DNA of 64,000 nucleotides. Source: Candidatus Marinarcus aquaticus. GTDB taxonomy: Bacteria; Campylobacterota; Campylobacteria; Campylobacterales; Arcobacteraceae. The notes below the pieces were generated by a model. It was not told the DNA's origin. It worked only from the letters and a program-made list of their open reading frames with translations, and ran no database searches. Where the stretch lies: assembly GCF_004116335.1 (NCBI RefSeq), contig NZ_PDKN01000001.1:310001-374000 (forward strand), written 5' to 3'. The first letter of the stretch is position 1. Each line of letters starts with the position of its first letter. The translations under genes and the position numbers were made by a program. Of this stretch, positions 18,204-27,481 are shown one piece after another.

Positions 18204-18827
18204 ATGCAAAAACAAGTAGGAATATTAATCTTTGAAAATATTGAGGTTTTAGATTTTTGTGGACCTTTTGAAGTTTTAAGTGTGGTACGTTTGGATGAGA
18301 AGAAACGTATGCAGACAAACTCTCCTTTTGATGTGAAACTCATTGCACTCACAAAAGAGGTGGTGATTACAAAAGGTGGCATGAAAGTGATACCTGATTT
18401 TGATATTCATGATTGCCCACCGCTTGACATATTGATTGTGCCAGGAGGAATGGGAACACGCACATTGATGTACAATGAAGAGATATTGAACTTTGTACGT
18501 GCCAAAGCAAAAGAGGTTGAACTCTTAACTTCAGTGTGTACGGGTTCACTTATTCTCGCCAATGCACAACTCTTAGATGGTGTAGAAGCCACAACTCATT
18601 GGAAGAGTCTCAATCGTATGAAAGAGGAGTTTCCTCATGTAATGGTGTGTATGGATAAACACTTTGTCGAGGATGGCAATGTCATTTCATCTGCGGGTAT
18701 TTCTGCAGGGATTGATATGGCATTGTATATTTTAAAACGTTATTTTGGTGAAGAGGTTGCACGAAGTACAGCACAACATATGGAGTATCCATATTTAGAA
18801 GTGAACCAAAGAAAAGTTGTTTTATAA
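18204..18827 (+). CDS. DJ-1/PfpI-family protein
   Basis: 207 residues with the class I glutamine-amidotransferase-like fold. The nucleophile-elbow cysteine is in TSVCTGSLILA near residue 112, followed by ATTHWKSL (His). DILIVPGGMGTR precedes it. This arrangement is that of the isonitrile-hydratase/DJ-1/PfpI group. The fused AraC domain found in longer relatives is absent. The substrate is unknown. A TATAAT at about 18171 with GAGAG before the ATG suggests its own promoter. Confidence 0.88.
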   Translation: MQKQVGILIFENIEVLDFCGPFEVLSVVRLDEKKRMQTNSPFDVKLIALTKEVVITKGGMKVIPDFDIHDCPPLDILIVPGGMGTRTLMYNEEILNFVRAKAKEVELLTSVCTGSLILANAQLLDGVEATTHWKSLNRMKEEFPHVMVCMDKHFVEDGNVISSAGISAGIDMALYILKRYFGEEVARSTAQHMEYPYLEVNQRKVVL

Positions 18828-18898
18828 AAGTTTGCATTTTGTCATGTTTTTTATATTAAGTAGAAAAATAACCTATACTTTCATTAAAAAGAGAGAGA

Positions 18899-19972
18899 AT
18901 GGCTGAAGCACTTAAAGAGGTTTATACACATCAATACATTAAAAACTTAGCATCTAAAGTAGAAGAACAATACGATGCTTTTAACACCGAAGCCTTTATT
19001 CATGAAATTTTCAATGAAACATGGAAAGACATGGAGTTAAAGATGCGTATGCGACATATTGCAATTATCCTTAATGAATATTTACCTTTGCCTTATAAAG
19101 AACAACTTGAAGTTTTAAAACCAGCCTCCCAACACTTTGTCTCTTTTGAGGCGATGTTCTTTCAAGATTTTGTTGAATTGTATGGTCTGGATAACTTTGA
19201 AGACTCCATGAAAGCTTTGGAAGTTTTCACCTATGAATCAAGCAGTGAGTTTGCCATACGACAATTTATTTTAAAGTATGAAGAACAGACTTTGCATCAA
19301 ATGAAACTGTGGGCACAAAACCCTTGCGAACACTTAAGACGACTTGCATCTGAAGGGTGTCGACCAAGACTGCCTTGGGCCATTGCTTTGAATGCATTTA
19401 AAAAAGACCCCACAAAAGTGCTTGAAATCATTGAACTGCTTAAAAATGATGAGAGCACATATGTGCAAAAGAGTGTGGCCAATAACCTCAATGATATCTC
19501 AAAAGATAATCCCCAAGTTGTCATAGAATTTGTTAAAAACAACCTTGGAAAACATAAAAACCTTGATTGGATTTGTAAACATGGCAGTCGAACTTTGTTA
19601 AAACAAGGAGATGAGCAAATACTGAAACTCTTTGGTTACAGACAAGCTTCTCATGTAAAGATAAAAGAGTTTACACATGATGAGGTCGTAGTAAATGAAG
19701 GAGAGTTAAACTTCAAATTTACACTGCAAAGCATTCAATCTTTAGGAAATTTACGAGTAGAATATGCTATATACTATCTCAAAGCCAATCAAACACACAA
19801 TAAAAAAATGTTCATGCTCTCTCAAAACAGCATCAAGGTGAATGAAAAAACCTTTGAAAAAAAGCAGAGTTTTAAAAACATGACCACTCGCAAGCACTAC
19901 AGTGGAAAACACTACATTGCTTTGTATGTAAATGGCGAAGAGATGATAAAAAAGGAGTTTGAACTGTTATGA
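18899..19972 (+). CDS. DNA alkylation repair protein (AlkD-like, HEAT repeat)
   Basis: 357 residues, alpha-helical throughout. The central segment has the family hallmark WAQNPCEHLRRLASEGCRPRLPWA followed by KNDESTYVQKSVANNLNDISKDNP. These HEAT-like repeats form a DNA-binding surface in AlkC/AlkD-type 3-methyladenine glycosylases. The C-terminal part (about 260-357) is a beta-rich extension found in some members. Its ATGA overlaps the ybaK start, so the two are coupled. Confidence 0.88.
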   Translation: MAEALKEVYTHQYIKNLASKVEEQYDAFNTEAFIHEIFNETWKDMELKMRMRHIAIILNEYLPLPYKEQLEVLKPASQHFVSFEAMFFQDFVELYGLDNFEDSMKALEVFTYESSSEFAIRQFILKYEEQTLHQMKLWAQNPCEHLRRLASEGCRPRLPWAIALNAFKKDPTKVLEIIELLKNDESTYVQKSVANNLNDISKDNPQVVIEFVKNNLGKHKNLDWICKHGSRTLLKQGDEQILKLFGYRQASHVKIKEFTHDEVVVNEGELNFKFTLQSIQSLGNLRVEYAIYYLKANQTHNKKMFMLSQNSIKVNEKTFEKKQSFKNMTTRKHYSGKHYIALYVNGEEMIKKEFELL

Positions 19973-20436
19973 CACCTGCAGTGAATTTATTGAAAAAAAA
20001 CAAATGCAGTTACAAACTGCATAAATATGAGCACGACCCTGCCATAACAGACTTTGGAAATGAAGCGGTCGAAAAACTGAAGCTTGATGCTAAGCAAGTA
20101 TTTAAAACTTTGCTTGTGGAACTGACACCTAAAGAGTTGGTGGTGTGTGTTATACCTGTGGCAAACATGCTCAGTCTCAAAGAGGTGGCAAACGTTTTTA
20201 AAGCAAAAAAAGCGGTGATGGCCAACAAAGAGGAAGCTCAAAAAGTAACAGGCTATTTATTGGGTGGTATCTCTCCTTTGGGACAGAAAAAAAAGTTGCG
20301 TACAGTTATCGATGAAACGGCCATGAATTTTTCTGTTATGTACATCAGTGGAGGTAAAAGAGGGTTGGATATTGAACTCTCTGCTAAAACCTTACTAAGC
20401 TTGACCAATGCAAGCATTGGATTAATTACAGCATAA
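19969..20436 (+). CDS. ybaK: Cys-tRNA(Pro)/Cys-tRNA(Cys) deacylase YbaK
   Basis: 155-residue YbaK/EbsC-type editing domain that hydrolyses Cys wrongly attached to tRNA-Pro. Characteristic segments are KQVFKTLLVE, NMLSLKEVANVFKAKKAVMA and GYLLGGISPLGQKKKLRTVIDE. The length matches the stand-alone family. It overlaps the previous gene by 4 bases. Confidence 0.92.
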   Translation: MTPAVNLLKKNKCSYKLHKYEHDPAITDFGNEAVEKLKLDAKQVFKTLLVELTPKELVVCVIPVANMLSLKEVANVFKAKKAVMANKEEAQKVTGYLLGGISPLGQKKKLRTVIDETAMNFSVMYISGGKRGLDIELSAKTLLSLTNASIGLITA

Positions 20437-20515
20437 GATTTTTATATAATTTTTTATAATATTAGCTTTTAATTTTTATTGCTCTATAGTAGGGCATATT
20501 ATAAAGGAGTTGATC

Positions 20516-20716
20516 ATGAAAAAAGAAGCGTTTGACGACGAATTGAGTATGGATAAAATTGACGATTATAATGAAACACCGCCTGAAAAAAAGAAGACAC
20601 TTATCAAAGTGATCATTGCTATTTTAGCTGTGGCAGTGGTTCTTGGTGGATTAAAATATTACTACAGTGATGATGACTATATCGGTACACAGGAGCATCC
20701 AGGTATTCGCAGATAA
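20516..20716 (+). CDS. Small single-pass membrane protein, function unknown
   Basis: 66 residues: an acidic N-terminal stretch (about 1-25), one transmembrane helix (LIKVIIAILAVAVVLGGLKYYY, about 29-50) and a short Asp-rich tail. The ATG at 20516 follows AAAGGAG (20503-20509) at good spacing; the upstream TTG is inside that gap. It is monocistronic between ybaK and the glutamate dehydrogenase gene. No family recognised. Confidence 0.7.
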   Translation: MKKEAFDDELSMDKIDDYNETPPEKKKTLIKVIIAILAVAVVLGGLKYYYSDDDYIGTQEHPGIRR

Positions 20717-20811
20717 AATATGTTAAAAAAATGTCATATTGTTGTGAATATTAAAATTAGTTTATGGTTTTGTGTGTATAATTTCTTTAATTACTATTTT
20801 AAAGGATACTC

Positions 20812-23800
20812 ATGGAAGCTTCACAATTTGATTCGATATGTTCCCAATTATTAACAAAAGAAGACCTGCAAGTTTCAAAAGAGTTGGTTCAACGCATTGA
20901 AAATGAGAGCATAGTTACAGAGATTGTTTATAAAGGCAAGCAGTCATATATTAAAATCTACGCGCTTAAAGAGTTGTACCTCTCTTCAATTATTCCTATA
21001 TTGCACAATTTTGGCTTTGAAATCATCGATGAAATCACATATAACATTCCCAATAAAAAAGAGTTGATTTACATCACTCGATTTAATTTGAATTTAGCTG
21101 AAAAAGATAAATTGGACAGTTCTAAAGAGAATGTGGAGTTTGTCATCACCGATGCACTTAAATATGAGTTTATCAAGCGCACCAAACTCTTTTCACTGGT
21201 GTATAAACAAAATCTCTCTTTACGAAGTATTACCCTTTTAAGTGCCATTATTGAGTATTTAGATCAAGCGGTTATTTCACTCAACACCGAAGCCATTATC
21301 AATACTTTAACCTGTCATGATGAGATTGCAAATCAATTTGTGGATTATTTTCATATAAAATTTAACCCCAAAGCGACCAAAAGAGAGAAACAACTGTTAG
21401 ATTTAGAGGCTAAAATAGAAGAGAACATTAAAAATGTACCCAATATTTTGGACGATAAAATCCTAAAACTCACTTACGCACTTCTTCAAGCACTTATAAG
21501 AACAAACTTCTATTTTGACAAAGAGTCCATTGCTTTTAAAATTGATTCGAAGAAATTTTCTGAGAACTTAAAAGGGCTACAACCAAATATTGAGTCATTT
21601 GTCTATCACCACAACTTCTATGGATTGCACTTACGTATGACCAATATCAGTCGTGGTGGTTTGCGTTGGTCTGATCGACACGACGATTATCGACAAGAGA
21701 TTAAATCACTCATGATCACACAAGAGGGTAAAAACTCAATTATCATTCCAAGTGGGGCTAAAGGTGGATTTGTGATTAACAAACCAACCCCTGAAGTGAG
21801 CAAAGAGTTTTTCGAAGAGGTGTATCGAAACTTTATCAATAACCTCTTAGATCTTGTGGATAATATGAAAAACGGTGAGATTGTTCGTGATAAAAGAATT
21901 GTTGCTTATGATGGAGATGACGCATATTTTGTTGTTGCAGCAGACAAAGGAACTGCAGCCATGAGTGACGTGGCAAACTCGATTGCCATTGAACGAGACT
22001 ATTGGTTAGGGGATGCCTTTGCCAGTGGTGGAAGCAATGGATTTGGACATAAAGATTTAGGTATCACGGCACGTGGTGCGATTATGTCGACCAAACGATT
22101 CTTCATTGAAGAGGGCATTGATATTTATAAAGACCCTATTTCAGTGGTTGGAATTGGTTCAATGAATGGAGATGTTTTTGGGAATGGATTGATTGAATCA
22201 AAAGCATTTAAATTGGTTGCTGCTATTGGTCACAAAGATATTTTTATTGACCCGGAACCAGATTTAGAAAAAAGTTATGAAGAGCGAAAACGACTCTTTT
22301 TCTCTGGCAATGGAGGGTGGTCAAATTATGACACCAAGCTCATTTCAAAAGGGGGAGGTGTATTCTTACGAGCAACCAAAGAGATTGAACTCTCTGAAGA
22401 GATTAAAAAACTCATAGGTACAGCTAAAAAGAGCATGAGTGGGGAGGAGTTATGTCGAAAACTGCTCACCATGAAAGTGGATCTTCTTTTTAACGGTGGT
22501 GTGGGTACGTATGTAAAAAGCAGTGAAGAGAGTAATTTGGATTTAGGAGACAAGCAAAATGAAGCGGTGCGTGTGGATGCGAGCGATTTAAAAGCACGAA
22601 TCGTAAGTGAAGGTGGAAACTTAGGGTTTACTCAAAAAGCACGTATTGAGTATGCTATGCGTGGCGGGAAAATCAATATTGATGGTATTGATAATGCAGG
22701 TGGAGTGAACACCTCTGACCATGAAGTCAACTTAAAAATTTTATTGAATACCATTCAAGGTAAAGGCATCATTTGTGCAGATGAAAACAAAACCATTCTC
22801 TCTGGTTTAACCGAACAAGTGGTCAATTTGGTGTTATGGAACAACTATGAACAAGCCTTAACCATCTCACGAGACGAAGAGCTTTCACAACGATATTTAA
22901 GCAGCTTCCAAGATGCAATTCAAGTACTTGAAGACAATGTGGTTTCATTTAACCGACACGACTTTTTTATTCCTAAAAATGAGAATATTCATGAAATCAT
23001 CAATAAAAACGGTTCCATTGTTCGACCGATTTTATGTAACTTGCTTTCATACAGTAAAATTTTCATGAAAGCATTGTTGTTGGAGTCAAAATTTATTGAT
23101 GAAGCTTTTCCTACTCAATATCTTTATAAATATTTCCCAAAATCATTTGTGGGAGCGTACGAACATGAGATTACCTCTCACCCATTAAAACGAGAAATTA
23201 TTGCTACTAAAATTGCGGATATTGTCTTAAACTCTCAAGGGATTACCTTTATTTGTGATTATGACAAATTAGGCTTTGATAAGTTCATTTTGAAAATCAA
23301 GTCTTACTTGATTGCAAGTAATCTGTTCAGTTCACGAGACTTGCGATTTGATGTTTACCGAAACGATTATAAGCTTGCCGTTGAAGATCAGTATAATTTA
23401 CTTAATGAGTTAGAACATACTCTTAATTTTACGACCAAATGGATGGTGAAATACTCTAAAGAGTATCAAATTGAAGCAAGCCATATTTTGGATCATAAAG
23501 ATGAACTTTTTGAAATTTTAGGTGAAATGAGCAAATCAAGTTACATTGAAATCATTGCAAATAAAGAGTATTTTAACTTGTTCTATGGTGTGATTGATTA
23601 CTTGAATTTTGCCATTGCCGCCATTATGATAAAAGAGAAATCACTGCACTCATTCAGAGATGTTATCATTGTTTTTTATTCATTGATTCGAGAGTTTAAA
23701 ATCTTAGAGTTGATTGATGCACTTAATCAAATCAAAATTGCTGACAACAGTGAAGCGGTGCTTAAACGACAAATTCTTAAATTTATAGAGTTTATTGTGG

Positions 23801-23997
23801 TGCATTATACAGAAGAGATTCTCAAATTCAAACGTGTGAATGAGACACCTGAAGCTGCATTTGAAAACTACTTAAGCAATGAAGAGGATCTGTTTAATAT
23901 GATTAAAGTACAAATCAATGAATTCATGGCCCAAGAGAAACGTTCACTTCAAGAGATTACGATTACTGTTAATCAAATGTTAGTGGCATTGATATAA
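20812..23997 (+). CDS. gdh: NAD-specific glutamate dehydrogenase (large, about 115-kDa class)
   Basis: 1061 residues. Oxidatively deaminates glutamate to 2-oxoglutarate. Its length places it with the 115-kDa NAD-dependent enzymes (yeast Gdh2 type), not the 450-residue hexamers or the 1600-residue class. Catalytic landmarks: LRMTNISRGGLRWSDR, SGAKGGFVIN (catalytic Lys), AMSDVANSIA and the NAD-binding VVGIGSMNGDVFGNGL. The N-terminal 200 residues are regulatory. It is monocistronic and followed by a strong hairpin. With aspartase and AgcS it points to amino acids as carbon and nitrogen sources. Confidence 0.95.
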   Translation: MEASQFDSICSQLLTKEDLQVSKELVQRIENESIVTEIVYKGKQSYIKIYALKELYLSSIIPILHNFGFEIIDEITYNIPNKKELIYITRFNLNLAEKDKLDSSKENVEFVITDALKYEFIKRTKLFSLVYKQNLSLRSITLLSAIIEYLDQAVISLNTEAIINTLTCHDEIANQFVDYFHIKFNPKATKREKQLLDLEAKIEENIKNVPNILDDKILKLTYALLQALIRTNFYFDKESIAFKIDSKKFSENLKGLQPNIESFVYHHNFYGLHLRMTNISRGGLRWSDRHDDYRQEIKSLMITQEGKNSIIIPSGAKGGFVINKPTPEVSKEFFEEVYRNFINNLLDLVDNMKNGEIVRDKRIVAYDGDDAYFVVAADKGTAAMSDVANSIAIERDYWLGDAFASGGSNGFGHKDLGITARGAIMSTKRFFIEEGIDIYKDPISVVGIGSMNGDVFGNGLIESKAFKLVAAIGHKDIFIDPEPDLEKSYEERKRLFFSGNGGWSNYDTKLISKGGGVFLRATKEIELSEEIKKLIGTAKKSMSGEELCRKLLTMKVDLLFNGGVGTYVKSSEESNLDLGDKQNEAVRVDASDLKARIVSEGGNLGFTQKARIEYAMRGGKINIDGIDNAGGVNTSDHEVNLKILLNTIQGKGIICADENKTILSGLTEQVVNLVLWNNYEQALTISRDEELSQRYLSSFQDAIQVLEDNVVSFNRHDFFIPKNENIHEIINKNGSIVRPILCNLLSYSKIFMKALLLESKFIDEAFPTQYLYKYFPKSFVGAYEHEITSHPLKREIIATKIADIVLNSQGITFICDYDKLGFDKFILKIKSYLIASNLFSSRDLRFDVYRNDYKLAVEDQYNLLNELEHTLNFTTKWMVKYSKEYQIEASHILDHKDELFEILGEMSKSSYIEIIANKEYFNLFYGVIDYLNFAIAAIMIKEKSLHSFRDVIIVFYSLIREFKILELIDALNQIKIADNSEAVLKRQILKFIEFIVVHYTEEILKFKRVNETPEAAFENYLSNEEDLFNMIKVQINEFMAQEKRSLQEITITVNQMLVALI

Positions 23998-24002
23998 GCT
24001 AT

Positions 24003-24022
24003 CTTGTGGATTTCTCCACAAG
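24003..24022. terminator. Hairpin between convergent gdh and the gene at 24025
   Basis: CTTGTGGA (24003-24010) pairs perfectly with TCCACAAG (24015-24022) around a TTTC loop. Flanking AGCTA/TAGCT bases extend the pairing beyond a short bulge. No long T run follows, so it is a terminator-like or 3'-end structure. Confidence 0.5.
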
Positions 24023-24024
24023 AG

Positions 24025-24744
24025 TTAGCTTTGAAGCTGGTTGATGAAATCTTCTGTAGGGTAGTTGTGTATGGGTTGTGTTAGCAGTGGATTATAGGAT
24101 GCTTCTTTTTGGCTCTGTTTCTCTTTTAAAACAGTGTTGTAGCTTGATTCAAACAACTCCTTGAACTTACTTAACATTGTAACATTCTTATCATTGCTTG
24201 AAGCACTGCGTTCTAAAAGTGCATCCATACGATTCATTATATCTTCATATGAAGATAAATCACTCGTATTGTTTAAAATCGCATTCCCCTTTTCATCGAC
24301 ACCCTTAAAAATCATGGACATGATATTAAAGTTGTTTTTGTTATCAGATTGTGTTAAAGCATCCAAGAGTGCTTGTTGCTCATCTTCACCTAATATTGAG
24401 GGAGAGGAAGTCACCGTATTGGGACTGTTTTCAACCAGACCGTTATCATTGATATCTCTTTTTTCACTAAAATGCATTAAAAGATTGTAGGCGGCTTCTT
24501 TATTTAAAGACTCTACATTGATATCTTTTCCTACCATGGAGTAGTTTTTAAGCGTAAGAAGTTCTTCATCACTTAAGGTCTTCAGAAAATCTTTGCTTGA
24601 GTCAGGAGTGACTTTTTCGCTTTGCGCTTTTTTATATATCGCTTCAAAAGATTCATCATATGGCGATGTCCTGTTATTTATCACATCAACAGAATTCGTC
24701 TCTTCTAATGTAACCAGCTCTGATACATTATTAGAAATAGTCAT
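24025..24744 (-). CDS. Conserved-looking protein of unknown function
   Basis: 239 residues, acidic and largely helical, with no signal peptide or membrane segment. A DINDNGLVE stretch near residue 97 resembles a calcium-binding EF-hand/dockerin loop (D-x-N-x-G). The Asn/Ser-rich composition and Gln-rich C terminus suggest a secreted or surface-associated protein, but no export signal is visible. It has a good ribosome binding site (GGAGACAAGTATG). Unrecognised. Confidence 0.6.
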   Translation of the reverse strand: MTISNNVSELVTLEETNSVDVINNRTSPYDESFEAIYKKAQSEKVTPDSSKDFLKTLSDEELLTLKNYSMVGKDINVESLNKEAAYNLLMHFSEKRDINDNGLVENSPNTVTSSPSILGEDEQQALLDALTQSDNKNNFNIMSMIFKGVDEKGNAILNNTSDLSSYEDIMNRMDALLERSASSNDKNVTMLSKFKELFESSYNTVLKEKQSQKEASYNPLLTQPIHNYPTEDFINQLQS

Positions 24745-24988
24745 ACTTGTCTCCTTATTACTACAACTATATTATAAAATAATCACTGTTCTAAACACAA
24801 TAAAGGATAGGGAATGATAGAACTTTTTTATAAAAAATAACGAAAAAAAAGCGAAGATTAAGAAAGTGAAATAAGATGAGAGTGACTCTTAACTTATTAA
24901 ATATGATGGAATTGATTATTAAATAAACAAATAACACCACACACTCTTAATGGTTTGTGATATACTAACGCAAAAAAAGGGAAGAAGC

Positions 24989-25351
24989 ATGGGTTTTTTT
25001 GATATCAGTATCAGTGAACAATCAAAAGATGCAAAAGAGTGCATCAACCAATTAAAAGAACGCATTGAACCGTACAGCAAAGAGCTTGTAGAGAGCAAAT
25101 ACTCAATGGAGTTCATGCACTTTAAACCCAAAGGCTCTTTAGTGAACTATAATCTCAAAGTAGAAAACACCAAACAAAATATTTTTATAGAGGGAGAACT
25201 TCAAAATACACTGTTGATTACGATTTTAATCATTTTGTCTATTTTATTGACGTATGGTTTGGGTGTGATTGTGATTGTAGGGTATGTCTATTATCAAAAA
25301 CGTACCGTGACACACTTCTTAAAAGCACTTATTGCAAATAAAAGCAGTTAA
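24989..25351 (+). CDS. Small membrane protein, function unknown
   Basis: 120 residues: about 75 soluble residues, then a long hydrophobic stretch (about 76-105, LLITILIILSILLTYGLGVIVIVGYVYYQ) that could be one long or two short transmembrane helices, then a basic tail. The ATG at 24989 is preceded by AAAAAAGGGAAG; the frame is open further upstream but without a ribosome binding site. No family recognised. Confidence 0.6.
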   Translation: MGFFDISISEQSKDAKECINQLKERIEPYSKELVESKYSMEFMHFKPKGSLVNYNLKVENTKQNIFIEGELQNTLLITILIILSILLTYGLGVIVIVGYVYYQKRTVTHFLKALIANKSS

Positions 25352-25372
25352 ACTCTTTTAAGAACTTCAAGT

Positions 25373-25406
25373 CATAGCCTTGCCTATAAAAAGTAGGCAG
25401 ACTATG
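25373..25406. terminator. Hairpin between the small membrane protein and ciaB
   Basis: TGCCTA (25381-25386) pairs with TAGGCA (25394-25399) around a 7-base loop. Outer arms CATAG (25373-25377) and CTATG (25402-25406) extend the stem across a small internal loop. It lies between convergent genes and has no T run. Confidence 0.45.
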
Positions 25407-25415
25407 TATTCATTT

Positions 25416-27314
25416 TTAGATATCTTTGATATAGTTGCTTTTTTTATCTTGCGTATCCAACTCTTGACCGATGGCTTTGTATCGTTCAAAGTAGTGCGTT
25501 ACAAAGTTATAAATGGTAGGGTTCACGGGCATAAAATATTTGCCCTCTTTTTTAGCATACTGATTTAAAAACTCTGACGCATCTTTTTTGTTTAAGTAGT
25601 GCAGTGCTAAAGCTTGATAAGTATTGATGTACCACTTTTTAAGTGCTTCATAACGCTCAGGGCTTAAATCGATGTTGAGTTGCTCATTTTCCCAAGAAAG
25701 TACTCTGCTTTCAAAAAGACCTGTTAAGTGAATGATTCCTTCACAATAGTAAGGTTGTACTTCATCTACTTCCATCCAACCCATAAGCCCAACTGCACGT
25801 TTAACCGTATCTATTAAAACTTGTTCAGAAAGCTCACTCTCACTGTTTCCAATAAAGAATGAGACCAGTCCACCTGTGGTGGCTTTAAACTCTTCGATGT
25901 TTTTAAAGTTCCCTGTTTTGTTCATGACTGATTCGGTCTCATCATCGCACCATAAAATGTGCCCGTACTCATGACCAATCGTGGTGATGTCATAGACTTG
26001 GTGCCACTTTTTCTCTTCTTGGAACAGGAACGTTCGGTCTTTACTTAAGAATTCTTGACCAAAAATCTCTTGTGAGAGTTTTAAAAAGGGTTTGGCACGA
26101 GAAGTTTGTAAAATTTCATCTGAAAAGGCAAAGATTTTTTTCCCTTCTTCAAGTGATACGATTTCATCATTGGGTACGACTTGTGCTGAAAACAATCCAT
26201 TAAACTCTGCTCCAAAAAACAGAGCAGGTCGCCCAATATAGAGTTGCACTTTATCCAAACTCTTCATAGAAAAGTCAAAGACACTTTTGTGCTCTTTGTA
26301 GTTGGGGTTGTTAAAATCAAGTGAGTGAAACATGGTGGTGAACATGTTTTTCATCTTCTCTACTCGTTGTGCATTTTTCTCAAACTTAGGATTACTAAGC
26401 CTTATATCCCACTCTAAAGCCACCGCTTTTCTAAAGTGGTCTTCGTAGTACTCTAATGGGTGTCCAATTTGAATAGGGGTTTTGATTTTCATCCACGCTC
26501 GATCCACGTTTGCCCACTGTTCAACCAACTTATTGGGTTCATCTTCGCTGAAGGCTTTTATTAAACTTTGAATATACAACACATAATCCCACTTTTGACC
26601 ATAAATCTCATCTTCAAGCTCTATAAGTCTGTCTGCAAAGGTTTCAAGTGCATTCACCACAGCAGTGGTTTGCTCTTTAAATGCTTTAATATAAGCTTCA
26701 CTTTTATGGCTTCCATCGTTTTGTTCAACCAAAGCAGAGTAACTTCTATCAGCTGTTTGTCCGTTGTGTCCTAAATCAAAGAGTTCATTCTCTTCTAAGT
26801 AAGCATAGACTTTGGCTTCATCGCCATCAAACTGCTCTAAAAGAGCTTTGTTAATACCATTGATGATATGCCCCGTCCATGCACTTTGCCATGAACTCAT
26901 GCAAAGTCCCACTTCATACACGCCCTCAAATACGGCTTGGTAAAATGGTGTTAAAAGATTGTTGCCTTTGATAAAATCAAAGACCAAGGCTTGGTGCTTG
27001 TCGTGCCAGAAATCTCGTACAAAACCATACGCTTTTTCTTGAAGTTCAATCACCTCTTTTTCATTTTTGCCCATCTTTTTAAGCACTTGCACCAGTGAGT
27101 CATCTCGTAAGTTTACAAGTCGAGTAATCAGTGCTAAGCGTAAGTTATCATCTATGTTTTCAAGTTGCAGGTGTTGTGCAAAGCTTTCAATGAGTTCAAG
27201 CTTATCGTAGGCTTTGTCTTCTAATGCAGTGATATAACCATTGATTTCATTTTTCTGGTCATCTAAATAGGTATAAATTTTACTGATATCATCTAAAAAT
27301 TGTGTTTCATTCAT
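25416..27314 (-). CDS. ciaB: CiaB-family protein with a zinc-metallopeptidase-like motif
   Basis: 632 residues over its whole length resembling Campylobacter invasion antigen B, described in C. jejuni as a secreted factor needed for host-cell entry. It has no signal peptide. A motif GHEYGHILW places HExxH at residues 448-452, and an acidic pair follows in NIEEFKATTGG (Glu474/475). That is the pattern of gluzincin zinc peptidases and resembles M49-type enzymes. CiaB occurs widely in non-pathogenic Arcobacter relatives, so an enzymatic housekeeping role is plausible. Family name is confident; catalytic role is inferred. Confidence 0.85.
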   Translation of the reverse strand: MNETQFLDDISKIYTYLDDQKNEINGYITALEDKAYDKLELIESFAQHLQLENIDDNLRLALITRLVNLRDDSLVQVLKKMGKNEKEVIELQEKAYGFVRDFWHDKHQALVFDFIKGNNLLTPFYQAVFEGVYEVGLCMSSWQSAWTGHIINGINKALLEQFDGDEAKVYAYLEENELFDLGHNGQTADRSYSALVEQNDGSHKSEAYIKAFKEQTTAVVNALETFADRLIELEDEIYGQKWDYVLYIQSLIKAFSEDEPNKLVEQWANVDRAWMKIKTPIQIGHPLEYYEDHFRKAVALEWDIRLSNPKFEKNAQRVEKMKNMFTTMFHSLDFNNPNYKEHKSVFDFSMKSLDKVQLYIGRPALFFGAEFNGLFSAQVVPNDEIVSLEEGKKIFAFSDEILQTSRAKPFLKLSQEIFGQEFLSKDRTFLFQEEKKWHQVYDITTIGHEYGHILWCDDETESVMNKTGNFKNIEEFKATTGGLVSFFIGNSESELSEQVLIDTVKRAVGLMGWMEVDEVQPYYCEGIIHLTGLFESRVLSWENEQLNIDLSPERYEALKKWYINTYQALALHYLNKKDASEFLNQYAKKEGKYFMPVNPTIYNFVTHYFERYKAIGQELDTQDKKSNYIKDI

Positions 27315-27481
27315 TTATTGTCCTTTAATTGTCTCTTCTATTCTAACTAAAAACTGCTATTCTTTTCTTAAATTAGCACTGTAATATTAAAAGTGCTAAA
27401 ATTTTAAAAAACTTTAGCCAAGTTTTATAAAGTTGTGATAAAATTTTACCACACAATTAAAAAAAATAATAGGAGAAATTT

